DNA of 64,000 bases from Variovorax sp. V213 (GTDB lineage: Bacteria > Pseudomonadota > Gammaproteobacteria > Burkholderiales > Burkholderiaceae_C). Shown here in pieces: positions 8,578 through 15,453 of the stretch. A program made the translations under genes and the position numbers. The stretch is taken from the NCBI RefSeq assembly GCF_041154455.1, contig NZ_AP028665.1, forward strand, positions 1,053,551-1,117,550. The letters run 5' to 3'. The first letter of the stretch is position 1. Every line of letters begins with the position of its first letter. The notes under the pieces are model-generated. The model saw only the letters and a program-made list of their open reading frames with translations, ran no database searches and was not told where the DNA came from.

Positions 8578-9246
8578 TTAGGCCAGGATCGTCAGGAATT
8601 CGGACGCGGGAGCCCGATCGCTACGCCAAGAGTTGATGGGATGGTTGCTGTCGGCATAGCCGAGCGCCATGCCAGCAAACACCATGAGATTCTTGGGAAG
8701 ATCGACGAACTCCTGGATGGTCTTGTGCCACAACGCCCAGGCCTCCTGCGGGCACGTACTCAAGCCATGCTCTTGAGCAAGAAGCATTACGGATTGCATG
8801 TACATGCCAAGATCGGCCCACTGACCCGGCTCCATCTCGCGATCGATCGCGAATATGAGCCCGACGGGGGCGCCGAAGAACCCGAAGTTCTTTGCGAATT
8901 GCCCGAGACGCGCCGCCTTGTCTTCGCGTGGGATGCCCAGGGCGCGATAGAGATCTTCCCCGTTCTTGAATCGGCGCGTCCTGTAAGGCTCTCCGAGACT
9001 GTCAGGATAGATCTTGTATTCGGTACCCTCCCCCATCGGCTGAGCTCGTGACTTCTCCGCAATGGTGGCTTTGAACCGACTCAGATGATCGCCCGTGAAT
9101 GCCAATACATGCCAGGGTTGAAGGTTCCCTCCCGATGGGGACCTGGCCGCGGTCACGAGAATCTCCTGGAGCAGGTCCGAGGGAACAGGCTTATCCAAAT
9201 ACGCGCGCACGGCGGTACGCGATTCCAGGGCTTTCGAAACGTTCAC
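8578..9246 (-). CDS. Nitroreductase family protein
   Basis: A 222-residue FMN-dependent nitroreductase-fold protein: ESRTAVRAYLDKPVP near the N-terminus, ARSPSGGNLQPWHV (about 32-45), DLGMYMQSVMLLAQEHGLSTCPQ in the middle, and GMALGYAD near the end. The start is the GTG at 9246 with AAGGAG upstream. It lies between the racemase-like gene (16 bp) and the MaoC gene (48 bp). Family members use NAD(P)H to reduce nitroaromatics, quinones or enones; the association with acyl-CoA genes, also seen for the homologue at 1-274, suggests a dedicated but unidentified reduction. Confidence 0.88.
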   Translation of the reverse strand: MNVSKALESRTAVRAYLDKPVPSDLLQEILVTAARSPSGGNLQPWHVLAFTGDHLSRFKATIAEKSRAQPMGEGTEYKIYPDSLGEPYRTRRFKNGEDLYRALGIPREDKAARLGQFAKNFGFFGAPVGLIFAIDREMEPGQWADLGMYMQSVMLLAQEHGLSTCPQEAWALWHKTIQEFVDLPKNLMVFAGMALGYADSNHPINSWRSDRAPASEFLTILA

Positions 9247-9294
9247 AGGATCTCCTTGATACACAAAAATAATGCGCCCAGCGACTCTGGGCTG

Positions 9295-10179
9295 CTACTC
9301 GGCGAACTCGCACGACCCGTTGTCCAGCACGACCACGCGTCTGGGCAGGGAGGTGGTGCGGAAAGCCGCTTTCCCAGGCCCCGTATGCCAGACCTCTACC
9401 TTCAGGTGGTCACCTGGGAAGACCGGGGCTGTAAAGCGCGCGTCCATCGCCAGCAATCGGTCGCCGTCGTAGTCGCACAACATTGAAATGAGGCCATGGG
9501 CGGTCACACCGAAACTGCAGCCCCCCTGCAGCACCGGCCGCTCGAAGCCGGCCTGCCGCGCCAGAGTTGGGCTCGCATGCAGGCCTGTGCTGTCGCCTGC
9601 CGCCAGCCGGTAAAGCAAGGCGGATTGGGGCAACGTGGCGAGCTCGACGGACTGGTTGCAAGGTGTCGGTGGCACGGGTGCAGGGGCTGTCGACGACCCG
9701 GCGGCTCCCATGCCCGGCAAGAAGCCGCCGTTGCCACGCAGCAGGTACACACCCGTCTCCGTGACGATGAGGTCACCGCTGGCACGGTCGCGCAGCGTGC
9801 GGCTGAAGCGAAGTACCGCGCCCTTGTCCACCCCACGATCAGTCGCGCTTTCGATAGTGAACCTGCTGGTCATTTCGGCAGCCGCGGCCAAGGGCTTGTG
9901 CCAGCGCAAGCCAGTCTGGCCGTGCAACATGCGGTGGAAGTCAATTCCGATTCGCTGGTCATGCAAGTAGTCGGCGTCATCGGTCAAGCCGATCGCCAGC
10001 GCAAGCGTGGGGAATGCCTTCAGTTCTGGCTCGTACACGTAGCGCAATTGGCGCTCGTCGATAGGATCGCCGCCTAAACCCACAGACAGCGCATGAAGCA
10101 TGGTCCGCTCCTCGCCGTACGCCACGTGAACGTCGCGGAAGGGCCAGGCTAGGAGTGCGTCGACATCGAGGGGTCTCAC
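9295..10179 (-). CDS. MaoC-family (R)-enoyl-CoA hydratase, double hotdog
   Basis: About 294 residues with two hotdog halves, like the hydratase-2 domain of eukaryotic multifunctional enzyme 2. The N-terminus DALLAWPFRDV and the YGEERTMLHALSVGLG segment are typical. The hydratase-2 motif in the second half reads GDSTGLHASPTLARQAGF, keeping Asp196 and His201 of the usual D-x-N-P-L-H pattern but replacing the Asn with Thr, which is unusual. The start is placed at GTG 10179 with GGGAG upstream; an in-frame GTG lies at 10230. It probably adds water to an enoyl-CoA. It is the first gene of the unit MaoC, nitroreductase, racemase-like. Confidence 0.82.
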   Translation of the reverse strand: MRPLDVDALLAWPFRDVHVAYGEERTMLHALSVGLGGDPIDERQLRYVYEPELKAFPTLALAIGLTDDADYLHDQRIGIDFHRMLHGQTGLRWHKPLAAAAEMTSRFTIESATDRGVDKGAVLRFSRTLRDRASGDLIVTETGVYLLRGNGGFLPGMGAAGSSTAPAPVPPTPCNQSVELATLPQSALLYRLAAGDSTGLHASPTLARQAGFERPVLQGGCSFGVTAHGLISMLCDYDGDRLLAMDARFTAPVFPGDHLKVEVWHTGPGKAAFRTTSLPRRVVVLDNGSCEFAE

Positions 10180-10264
10180 GCCGGCTCCCAGGGAAGGGCG
10201 CCCTGATGGGCCTGCAGCTCTGCCAACCACGCTCTCATGTCGTTGCCCCGTATAACAATAAAGG

Positions 10265-10310
10265 CCAGTTGTAGAAACTGGTAGATCAACCAGTATGCCA
10301 GTTAGTTCAA
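10265..10310. promoter_or_regulatory. Cluster of CCAGT/ACTGG inverted repeats (operator candidate)
   Basis: Between the divergent MaoC (minus) and TetR (plus) genes lie CCAGTT-N5-AACTGG (10265-10281) and ACTGGT-N6-ACCAGT (10277-10294), overlapping each other, followed by another CCAGTT at 10298. On the minus strand a TTGAAC lies at 10310-10305 and is followed by GGTTGATCTA, resembling the promoter elements at 20394, 26097 and 31055. This is the natural place for binding by the TetR encoded at 10490. Confidence 0.5.
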
Positions 10311-10489
10311 TCGGTATTATGAGGGTTTTTACTTAGGATTGCTGGCCATCTGGAAAGCAATGAATCGGCGCCGAACAGCCAGACTGGTCAGGCTCGCTAT
10401 GATTGCTGGTCGTCCCTCTTTGGCGCCCTGAGGCCTGAGCTTCAGTCCGCCGTCAGGTCGGTCCACACCACTCATCCCTAGGAGCCTTC

Positions 10490-11191
10490 ATGCCTGAACG
10501 TAAGCTCGCCGCGTCGCGCACCCGCAAACCGCCAGCGAGCGCCCATTCGACCGCGCCGCGCAAGTCGCCCGATCCGGGCAAGGAGCCGTCGGGCACAGCT
10601 AGACAGCGCATCCTGCTGATTGCCAGCACGAAGTTTGCGCAGCACGGATTTGAAGCGGTTTCCACGGGAGAGATTGCCCGTGCCGCCGATATGTCGCAGG
10701 CAATCATCCACTACCATTTCGGTACGAAGGAAGAACTCTGGCGAGAGAGCATCACCTTCATGATGGCGGACTTGGACCAGCGCTTTCCCCTTCACATGAG
10801 CGAGTTGCGGGACCTCGACCCGCTGATGCGGCTCAAGGTGATGATCCGGCGATTTATCGCGCTCAGCGCCTACCAGCCGAATCTCGCGCGAATCCTCGTA
10901 CATGAAACCTTGGCTGAGAGCCCCAGACTGAAGTGGCTGGTAGACACCTTCGTGCGGGCCCGCCTGCTGGCCTTGGACGAAACCCTGCGCCAGGCGAACG
11001 CGACAGGAACGACCAAGCTTATTCCCACCTACATCGCCACCAACGCCATAGTCAACGCCTGCTCGTTCATCTTTTCCTTGGCGCCGCTTATCCGCATGGT
11101 CCACAACGTCGAAGTGCAGACCGATCAGGCCGTGGCAGAGATATCGGACAACCTGCTCGAGATGCTCTTGCACGGCCTCTCTCAGAGGTGA
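10490..11191 (+). CDS. TetR/AcrR family transcriptional regulator
   Basis: 233 residues. A basic, Pro/Ser-rich tail of about 35 residues precedes the TetR DNA-binding domain: RQRILLIASTKFAQHGFEAVSTGEIARAADMSQ, then IIHYHFGTKEELW. The ATG at 10490 has TAGGAG upstream. It is divergent from the MaoC/nitroreductase/racemase unit and probably controls it, with an acyl-CoA or related ligand as the likely effector. It is a clear paralogue of the regulator at 25374-26063: both have GFxAVSTG in the HTH and HYHFGTKExLW, and both have ILxHExxxxSPRLKWL in the ligand domain. The two may therefore recognise related operators. Confidence 0.9.
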   Translation: MPERKLAASRTRKPPASAHSTAPRKSPDPGKEPSGTARQRILLIASTKFAQHGFEAVSTGEIARAADMSQAIIHYHFGTKEELWRESITFMMADLDQRFPLHMSELRDLDPLMRLKVMIRRFIALSAYQPNLARILVHETLAESPRLKWLVDTFVRARLLALDETLRQANATGTTKLIPTYIATNAIVNACSFIFSLAPLIRMVHNVEVQTDQAVAEISDNLLEMLLHGLSQR

Positions 11192-11424
11192 TGAGCCACC
11201 GCCTCTTCTGAGCCGGAGTCTGATCGTCGATCTCGCCTCCCCGCCGCGAGCCGGGGATTGCTTGGCTCGGTCCATTTGCTGGCGTACACACCGCGCGGGC
11301 GATCACGCTCGGGAAACCCCTAAGCCGTTCCGTCCTCGGTTTGCCTCAAACTGTTCATATAAGTAGTCGTTCTATTAGATAAAACAGGACCGGCTTCAAC
11401 AGTTCTTCCAGGAGCCCTGATGAG

Positions 11425-11582
11425 ACTGACCCGCCGTGAACAAGCCTGCGTTCGGAACCTGGCTCAAAGATGTGGGCGCCACACCATCCGGCGGGACGCC
11501 CGAGGCCTTCGGAGTGACTGTCCGACAGGACTCCGACTACTGTCGCGAGCTGATCAAGGCCGCCGAGCTGCAACTGGACTGA
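11425..11582 (+). pseudogene. 3'-end remnant of a Bug/TctC receptor gene
   Basis: In one frame this reads VNKPAFGTWLKDVGATPSGG and then TPEAF...YCRELIKAAELQLD, stop at 11580-11582. It closely parallels the end of the intact receptor at 14245-15222 (VSKPEYAAWLKGFGVTPAGG ... RDLIKAANVRLD). An in-frame TGA lies just upstream (11427-11429) and nothing receptor-like precedes it, so only the last 50 or so codons remain. The surrounding 11192-11628 gap otherwise holds no gene. Confidence 0.8.
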
Positions 11583-11628
11583 ACATACGGCGCACCTTGG
11601 CAACACAACCAGAGCGAGCGCTGCGGGC

Positions 11629-12456
11629 ATGAACGATGAGAATTTGATGTCCGCGCAGCGCCGACTGCGCCTGAGCCTGCTGGACACTCCTGGTGCCATC
11701 CACTGGCGGCCGGCACGCGACCTCGCTGCGCATCTGCTGCTGCACCTCGACGCGCCCAACGACTGCTTGAGTATCGCTGCGGACTGGTTGCGCGAGGCAT
11801 TCGACGCCGACCGGGTGGACTGTGGTTTCGGCCACCCCGACGATGCGTGGTTCCGACCGCAGGCTGAGGCCTTGCGGCGTGACCGCGACGTTCCTTCGGT
11901 AGTCGGCATCGAAATGAACGTCGCCGACTGGGGCCTGCAGGCCCTGTGGTATGCCCGTGGCGTGACGGTGCTGCGCGACTTCGAGTTGGAACGGCTGCTC
12001 AGCCAGCGCAACCGCGCCGAATTGCTACGCATGGGTACGCGGGTGAAGATGGCGGCACCGATCATGGACCACACGGGCCCGTTGGCTCTGATGTGCGTAG
12101 ACTGGCTGGACCTTTGCGAACCGGCCCGCGACGAGCGCCGCGCTCGCTTCGAGGAAGTGGCGACGGTCGTGCTCGGGCCAGTGATGAGCACATCGCTGCG
12201 CATCGAAGGCACTACACGGCGGGGAACGCGCCCGACGCAGGACGAGGAGGTTCCTATGCTGCTCGAAACACTAACCCCGGCCGAGCGCACTGTGGCGCGG
12301 CTCGCGGTCAATGGGCTGAGCTACAAGGAAATCGCGCGTCAGCTCGATCGCTCGTTCTCTACCGTCGATCACCAGTTGCGCAGCGCGCGTAGCAAGCTGG
12401 GCGTGAGTTCGACGGCGCGGCTGGTGAACCTCGTGTCGGGACAGCGCCGGCATTAA
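11629..12456 (+). CDS. LuxR-type HTH transcriptional regulator
   Basis: 275 residues. The C-terminal 60 residues are a LuxR/GerE helix-turn-helix: LTPAERTVARLAVNGLSYKEIARQL, then STVDHQLRSARSKLGVSSTARLV. The N-terminal 200 residues resemble a sensory (GAF-like) domain, but no ligand motif is recognised. It lies 134 bp upstream of the aldehyde dehydrogenase gene in the same direction, and a 25 bp hairpin lies between them. It is a candidate activator of the aldehyde dehydrogenase/alcohol oxidation genes, by position only. Confidence 0.82.
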   Translation: MNDENLMSAQRRLRLSLLDTPGAIHWRPARDLAAHLLLHLDAPNDCLSIAADWLREAFDADRVDCGFGHPDDAWFRPQAEALRRDRDVPSVVGIEMNVADWGLQALWYARGVTVLRDFELERLLSQRNRAELLRMGTRVKMAAPIMDHTGPLALMCVDWLDLCEPARDERRARFEEVATVVLGPVMSTSLRIEGTTRRGTRPTQDEEVPMLLETLTPAERTVARLAVNGLSYKEIARQLDRSFSTVDHQLRSARSKLGVSSTARLVNLVSGQRRH

Positions 12457-12467
12457 CTGGCGATCCG

Positions 12468-12492
12468 GGGCCGCAGGCGATCCGTGCGGCCC
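12468..12492 (+). terminator. GC-rich hairpin after LuxR gene
   Basis: GGGCCGCA and TGCGGCCC form a perfect 8 bp stem around a 9-base loop, 12 bp after the LuxR stop codon. No T-run follows, so if it terminates transcription it is not a standard intrinsic terminator. Confidence 0.4.
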
Positions 12493-12590
12493 TATGGCGA
12501 ACCTGATTTGGCTAAGCCCTGGCTTAGACCATGCCTCGTCGCGAATGTTCGCGATGCCGGATGCGCGGAAGGCTCGCACACTGCCGTTCC

Positions 12591-14030
12591 ATGAACCTTC
12601 AAACCTACCCCAACATCGTCGATAACCGCCCGGTCACCTCCGAGCGCAGCTTCGAATCCAAGAACCCCGCGACCGGCGAGGCCATCGGCCTCGTTCCGCA
12701 CTCAACCAAGGAGCAGGTCGCGCAGGCGGTGAGCGCGGCGCGCAAAGCGCAGCCCGCCTGGGCCGCGCGGCCGGAGGCCGAACGCGGTGCGCTGGTGATG
12801 AAGGTGGCCGATGTGCTGCGCGACAACGCCGAGCTATTGGCCGGCTGGGTGACGCGCGAGCAAGGCAAGCCACTGGGCGGCGTGGGCCCGACCGATGTGC
12901 CCGGCGCGCGCCTCGAGGCCCTGGGCTGCGAAGCCTGGACCCGGGTGCCGGCCAGCCTGGAAATGCCGGTGGAGGTGGTGTTCGAGGACGAGACGCGGCG
13001 CGATGAGATGCACCGTAAACCCTTCGGCGTGATCGCGGCCATCGCGCCGTGGAACTGGCCACTGCTGATCGCCATGTTTCAGATCGCGGCGCCGCTGCGC
13101 GCAGGCAACACGGTGGTCATCAAGCCCTCGGAATATGCCAGCATCGGCACGCTCGAGATGGTGCGATTGATCAACGAGGTGCTGCCGCCGGGCGTACTCA
13201 ACACGGTCACCGGCACCGGCGAGGTGGGTGGCTGGCTGGTCGAAAACACGGATATCGACAAGATCATGTTCACCGGCTCGGAGACCACGGGCGCGAAGGT
13301 CGCAGCGGTGGCGGCGCGCAACCTCACGCCCACCACAATGGAACTGGGCGGCAACGACGCGGCGATCGTGCTCGCCGATGCCGACCCCGATGCCATCGCC
13401 ATGGACCTTTTCTGGGGCGCCTTCATCAACATGGGCCAGAGCTGCACCGCCGCCAAGCGGCTGTACGTGCCCGATGCGCTGCACGATGCGCTGGTGGCCA
13501 AGCTCAAGGCCATCGCCGAGATGATGCCGATGGGCGATGGCGCCCAGCCCGGCATCGCGATGGGCCCGATCCAGAACCGCATGCAGTTCGACAAGGTGCG
13601 CAAGCTGGTGGATGAGGCGCGCGCCGGCGGCGCGACCATTGTTTGCGGCGGCGAGCCGGGTGCCGGCAACTTCTATCCAATCACGCTGGTCACCGACATT
13701 GCCGAGGGTGCCAGCCTGGTCGACCAGGAGCAGTTCGGGCCAGTGCTGCCGGTGATCCGTTATCACGACCTCGAGGACGCGATCGCCCAGGCGAACCGCG
13801 TCGAGGTGGGCTTGAGCGCTTCGGTGTGGAGCCCCGACATCGAGAAAGCGCGAGCGGTTGCCTCGCGCCTCGAGGCCGGCTCTGTTTATATCAACCACCA
13901 CGGCGTGATCCATCCAATGGTGCCGTTCGGAGGCGTCAAGAAGTCGGGCTGGGGCGTGCAGTTCGGCGCCGAAGGCTTGAAGGCGGTGACGCAGCCGCAG
14001 ATCATCAGCCTCAAAAAGAAGGCGCAATGA
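12591..14030 (+). CDS. NAD(P)-dependent aldehyde dehydrogenase
   Basis: 479 residues of the ALDH superfamily. Visible are the APWNWPL nucleotide-site entry (about 152-158), KPSEYAS, the FTGSETTG Rossmann loop (about 227-234), catalytic Glu251 in MELGGNDA and nucleophile Cys285 in MGQSCTAAKR. The C-terminus has PFGGVKKSGWG. The start is taken at ATG 12591, since the family N-terminus begins there; upstream codons are not family-like. It oxidises an aldehyde to the acid in the cytoplasm. Its neighbours (Bug receptor, alcohol and aldehyde oxidoreductases) suggest a carbon-source role. Confidence 0.92.
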   Translation: MNLQTYPNIVDNRPVTSERSFESKNPATGEAIGLVPHSTKEQVAQAVSAARKAQPAWAARPEAERGALVMKVADVLRDNAELLAGWVTREQGKPLGGVGPTDVPGARLEALGCEAWTRVPASLEMPVEVVFEDETRRDEMHRKPFGVIAAIAPWNWPLLIAMFQIAAPLRAGNTVVIKPSEYASIGTLEMVRLINEVLPPGVLNTVTGTGEVGGWLVENTDIDKIMFTGSETTGAKVAAVAARNLTPTTMELGGNDAAIVLADADPDAIAMDLFWGAFINMGQSCTAAKRLYVPDALHDALVAKLKAIAEMMPMGDGAQPGIAMGPIQNRMQFDKVRKLVDEARAGGATIVCGGEPGAGNFYPITLVTDIAEGASLVDQEQFGPVLPVIRYHDLEDAIAQANRVEVGLSASVWSPDIEKARAVASRLEAGSVYINHHGVIHPMVPFGGVKKSGWGVQFGAEGLKAVTQPQIISLKKKAQ

Positions 14031-14124
14031 AGAGGCTGAAAGGAATGCTCAAGGGGTGAGGCGGGCCCGCACCATGGCGATCCGATCCGTCCTGTTGCTT
14101 TAAACAGCCTTATCGATAGTCCTA

Positions 14125-14153
14125 TTGACACAGCAGATTGCGAAATCTATATT
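14125..14153 (+). promoter_or_regulatory. Sigma-70-type promoter for Bug receptor gene
   Basis: TTGACA at 14125-14130 and TATATT at 14148-14153 are separated by 17 bp, near-consensus for the housekeeping sigma factor. It lies about 90 bp upstream of the receptor start. The arrangement CCTATTGACA ... AATCTATATT is closely shared with the promoter at 20394-20422. Confidence 0.7.
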
Positions 14154-14244
14154 CAGATCAAGAAGGACTAAGAGAGCTGCAATGTGCGAGGCACTCCTCT
14201 CCTTCTCCCCCCACATCGGCGGCATCGCCGCGCAGGAGCTTTCA

Positions 14245-15222
14245 GTGAAACTCAACCGTCGACAAGCGACTCTTTGCCTGACGTCCCTTCCTCTATTGGC
14301 TCAACAGGCCTTGGGGGCGGAACCGGAATATCCCAACCGCCCGGTGCGGCTGGTCGTGCCATACGGCGCAGGGGGAGGCATCGACGCTGCGGCGCGACGT
14401 CTGGCGCGCGAACTTGAAACGATGTGGGGACAGTCGGTGGTCGTTGACAACAAGGGAGGGGGCGACTCGATCATTGGCACCGCCGAGGTCGCGCATGCCA
14501 AGCCCGATGGCTACACGATACTGGCGCAGATCGCGACCATCGCTCAAAACCCGCACCTGCGCGCGAAAATGCCCTTCGACACCTTGGCTGACCTGACGCC
14601 CGTCGTTCGCGTATCCACGGAGCCCTTGTACTTCGCCGTTACCAAGTCCCTTGGTGTGAACACAATAGGCGAATTCATCGAACTGGCGCGCCGCAAACCT
14701 GGAAAGCTTTCTTTCGGGTCGTATGGCAATGGCTCCACCTCGCACTTGCTCCTGACCGCCCTGCAAAAAAAGGCCAAGGTCGAAATCCTTCACGTACCCT
14801 ACAAGAGCACGGCCCTCGTCGTGCAGGGACTGATGACCGGCGAGATCGACTCGGGCCTGATGCCCTACACCACCACCCGCATAGGTTTGGACAGCGGCAA
14901 GGTTCTGGCGATCGGTTCCACGGGCGCCACGCGCTCTACGGTGTTGCCGCAGGTGCCCACGCTGGAGGAAGCGGGGCTGGATGGTTTCACGCGGGACCAA
15001 TGGATGGGTCTGTTTGCGCCGGCAAAGACACCCAGGTCGATCGTCGACAAGATCGCCAGGGACGTTACCACCGCGGTGAGCAAGCCCGAGTACGCAGCAT
15101 GGCTCAAGGGATTCGGCGTCACTCCGGCGGGTGGCACGCCCAACATGTTTGATATGTACTTCCGGCAGGACTACGAGTACTACCGCGACCTGATCAAGGC
15201 CGCCAACGTGCGCCTGGATTGA
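14245..15222 (+). CDS. Bug/TctC-type periplasmic solute receptor
   Basis: About 325 residues. A Sec signal peptide (KLNRRQATLCLTSLPLLAQQALGA) precedes the family start EYPNRPVRLVVPYGAGGGID, and the ligand-loop segment GYTILAQ and VPYKSTALVVQGLMTGEID follow. The GTG at 14245 (CAGGAGC upstream) gives a proper signal peptide; an in-frame ATG lies at 14182. Bug receptors bind small carboxylates or aromatic acids in the periplasm. There is no TctA/TctB membrane pair nearby, so it is an orphan receptor. A fragment of a close paralogue lies at 11425-11582. Confidence 0.9.
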   Translation: MKLNRRQATLCLTSLPLLAQQALGAEPEYPNRPVRLVVPYGAGGGIDAAARRLARELETMWGQSVVVDNKGGGDSIIGTAEVAHAKPDGYTILAQIATIAQNPHLRAKMPFDTLADLTPVVRVSTEPLYFAVTKSLGVNTIGEFIELARRKPGKLSFGSYGNGSTSHLLLTALQKKAKVEILHVPYKSTALVVQGLMTGEIDSGLMPYTTTRIGLDSGKVLAIGSTGATRSTVLPQVPTLEEAGLDGFTRDQWMGLFAPAKTPRSIVDKIARDVTTAVSKPEYAAWLKGFGVTPAGGTPNMFDMYFRQDYEYYRDLIKAANVRLD

Positions 15223-15251
15223 CACCCGCACCCTTGCAGTCCCGGGCACCA

Positions 15252-15267
15252 GCGGACCGCGGTCCGC
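15252..15267. repeat. 16 bp perfect palindrome beside heptamer repeat
   Basis: GCGGACCGCGGTCCGC reads the same on both strands and is followed at once by a partial extra copy (GGTCCGCGG). It begins 30 bp after the receptor stop and directly precedes the GGGCTAC array. Confidence 0.75.
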
Positions 15268-15274
15268 GGTCCGC

Positions 15275-15358
15275 GGGCTACGGGCTACGGGCTACGGGCT
15301 ACGGGCTACGGGCTACGGGCTACGGGCTACGGGCTACGGGCTACGGGCTACGGGCTAC
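15275..15358. repeat. Tandem repeat, 12 copies of heptamer GGGCTAC
   Basis: Twelve uninterrupted, identical copies of GGGCTAC lie between the Bug receptor gene and its terminator. Perfect identity points to recent slippage, so the copy number is probably variable between strains. Open frames through the array simply encode the repeating heptapeptide YGLRATG and are not considered genes. Confidence 0.95.
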
Positions 15359-15359
15359 G

Positions 15360-15382
15360 GGCCGCTTTCGCGGCCTTTTTTT
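15360..15382 (+). terminator. Intrinsic terminator after Bug receptor
   Basis: GGCCGC-TTTC-GCGGCC forms a 6 bp GC stem with a four-base loop followed by seven T residues (15376-15382), a textbook rho-independent terminator on the plus strand. It ends the unit that includes the receptor gene and lies just beyond the heptamer array, which therefore would be transcribed. Confidence 0.85.
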
Positions 15383-15453
15383 CCGTCTGGGCAAGACGCG
15401 CAACCGCGGCGCTGGCCTTCATGCCCAAAGGGCAGCGCAAGCGGTGCATAGCC

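Noticed and set aside
12834..14027. Minus-strand frame of 397 codons opposite the aldehyde dehydrogenase
   Set aside because: No recognisable domain; the opposite strand carries a complete ALDH with all catalytic residues.
15275..15358. CRISPR array
   Set aside because: The repeats are contiguous heptamers with no spacers; no cas genes are present.
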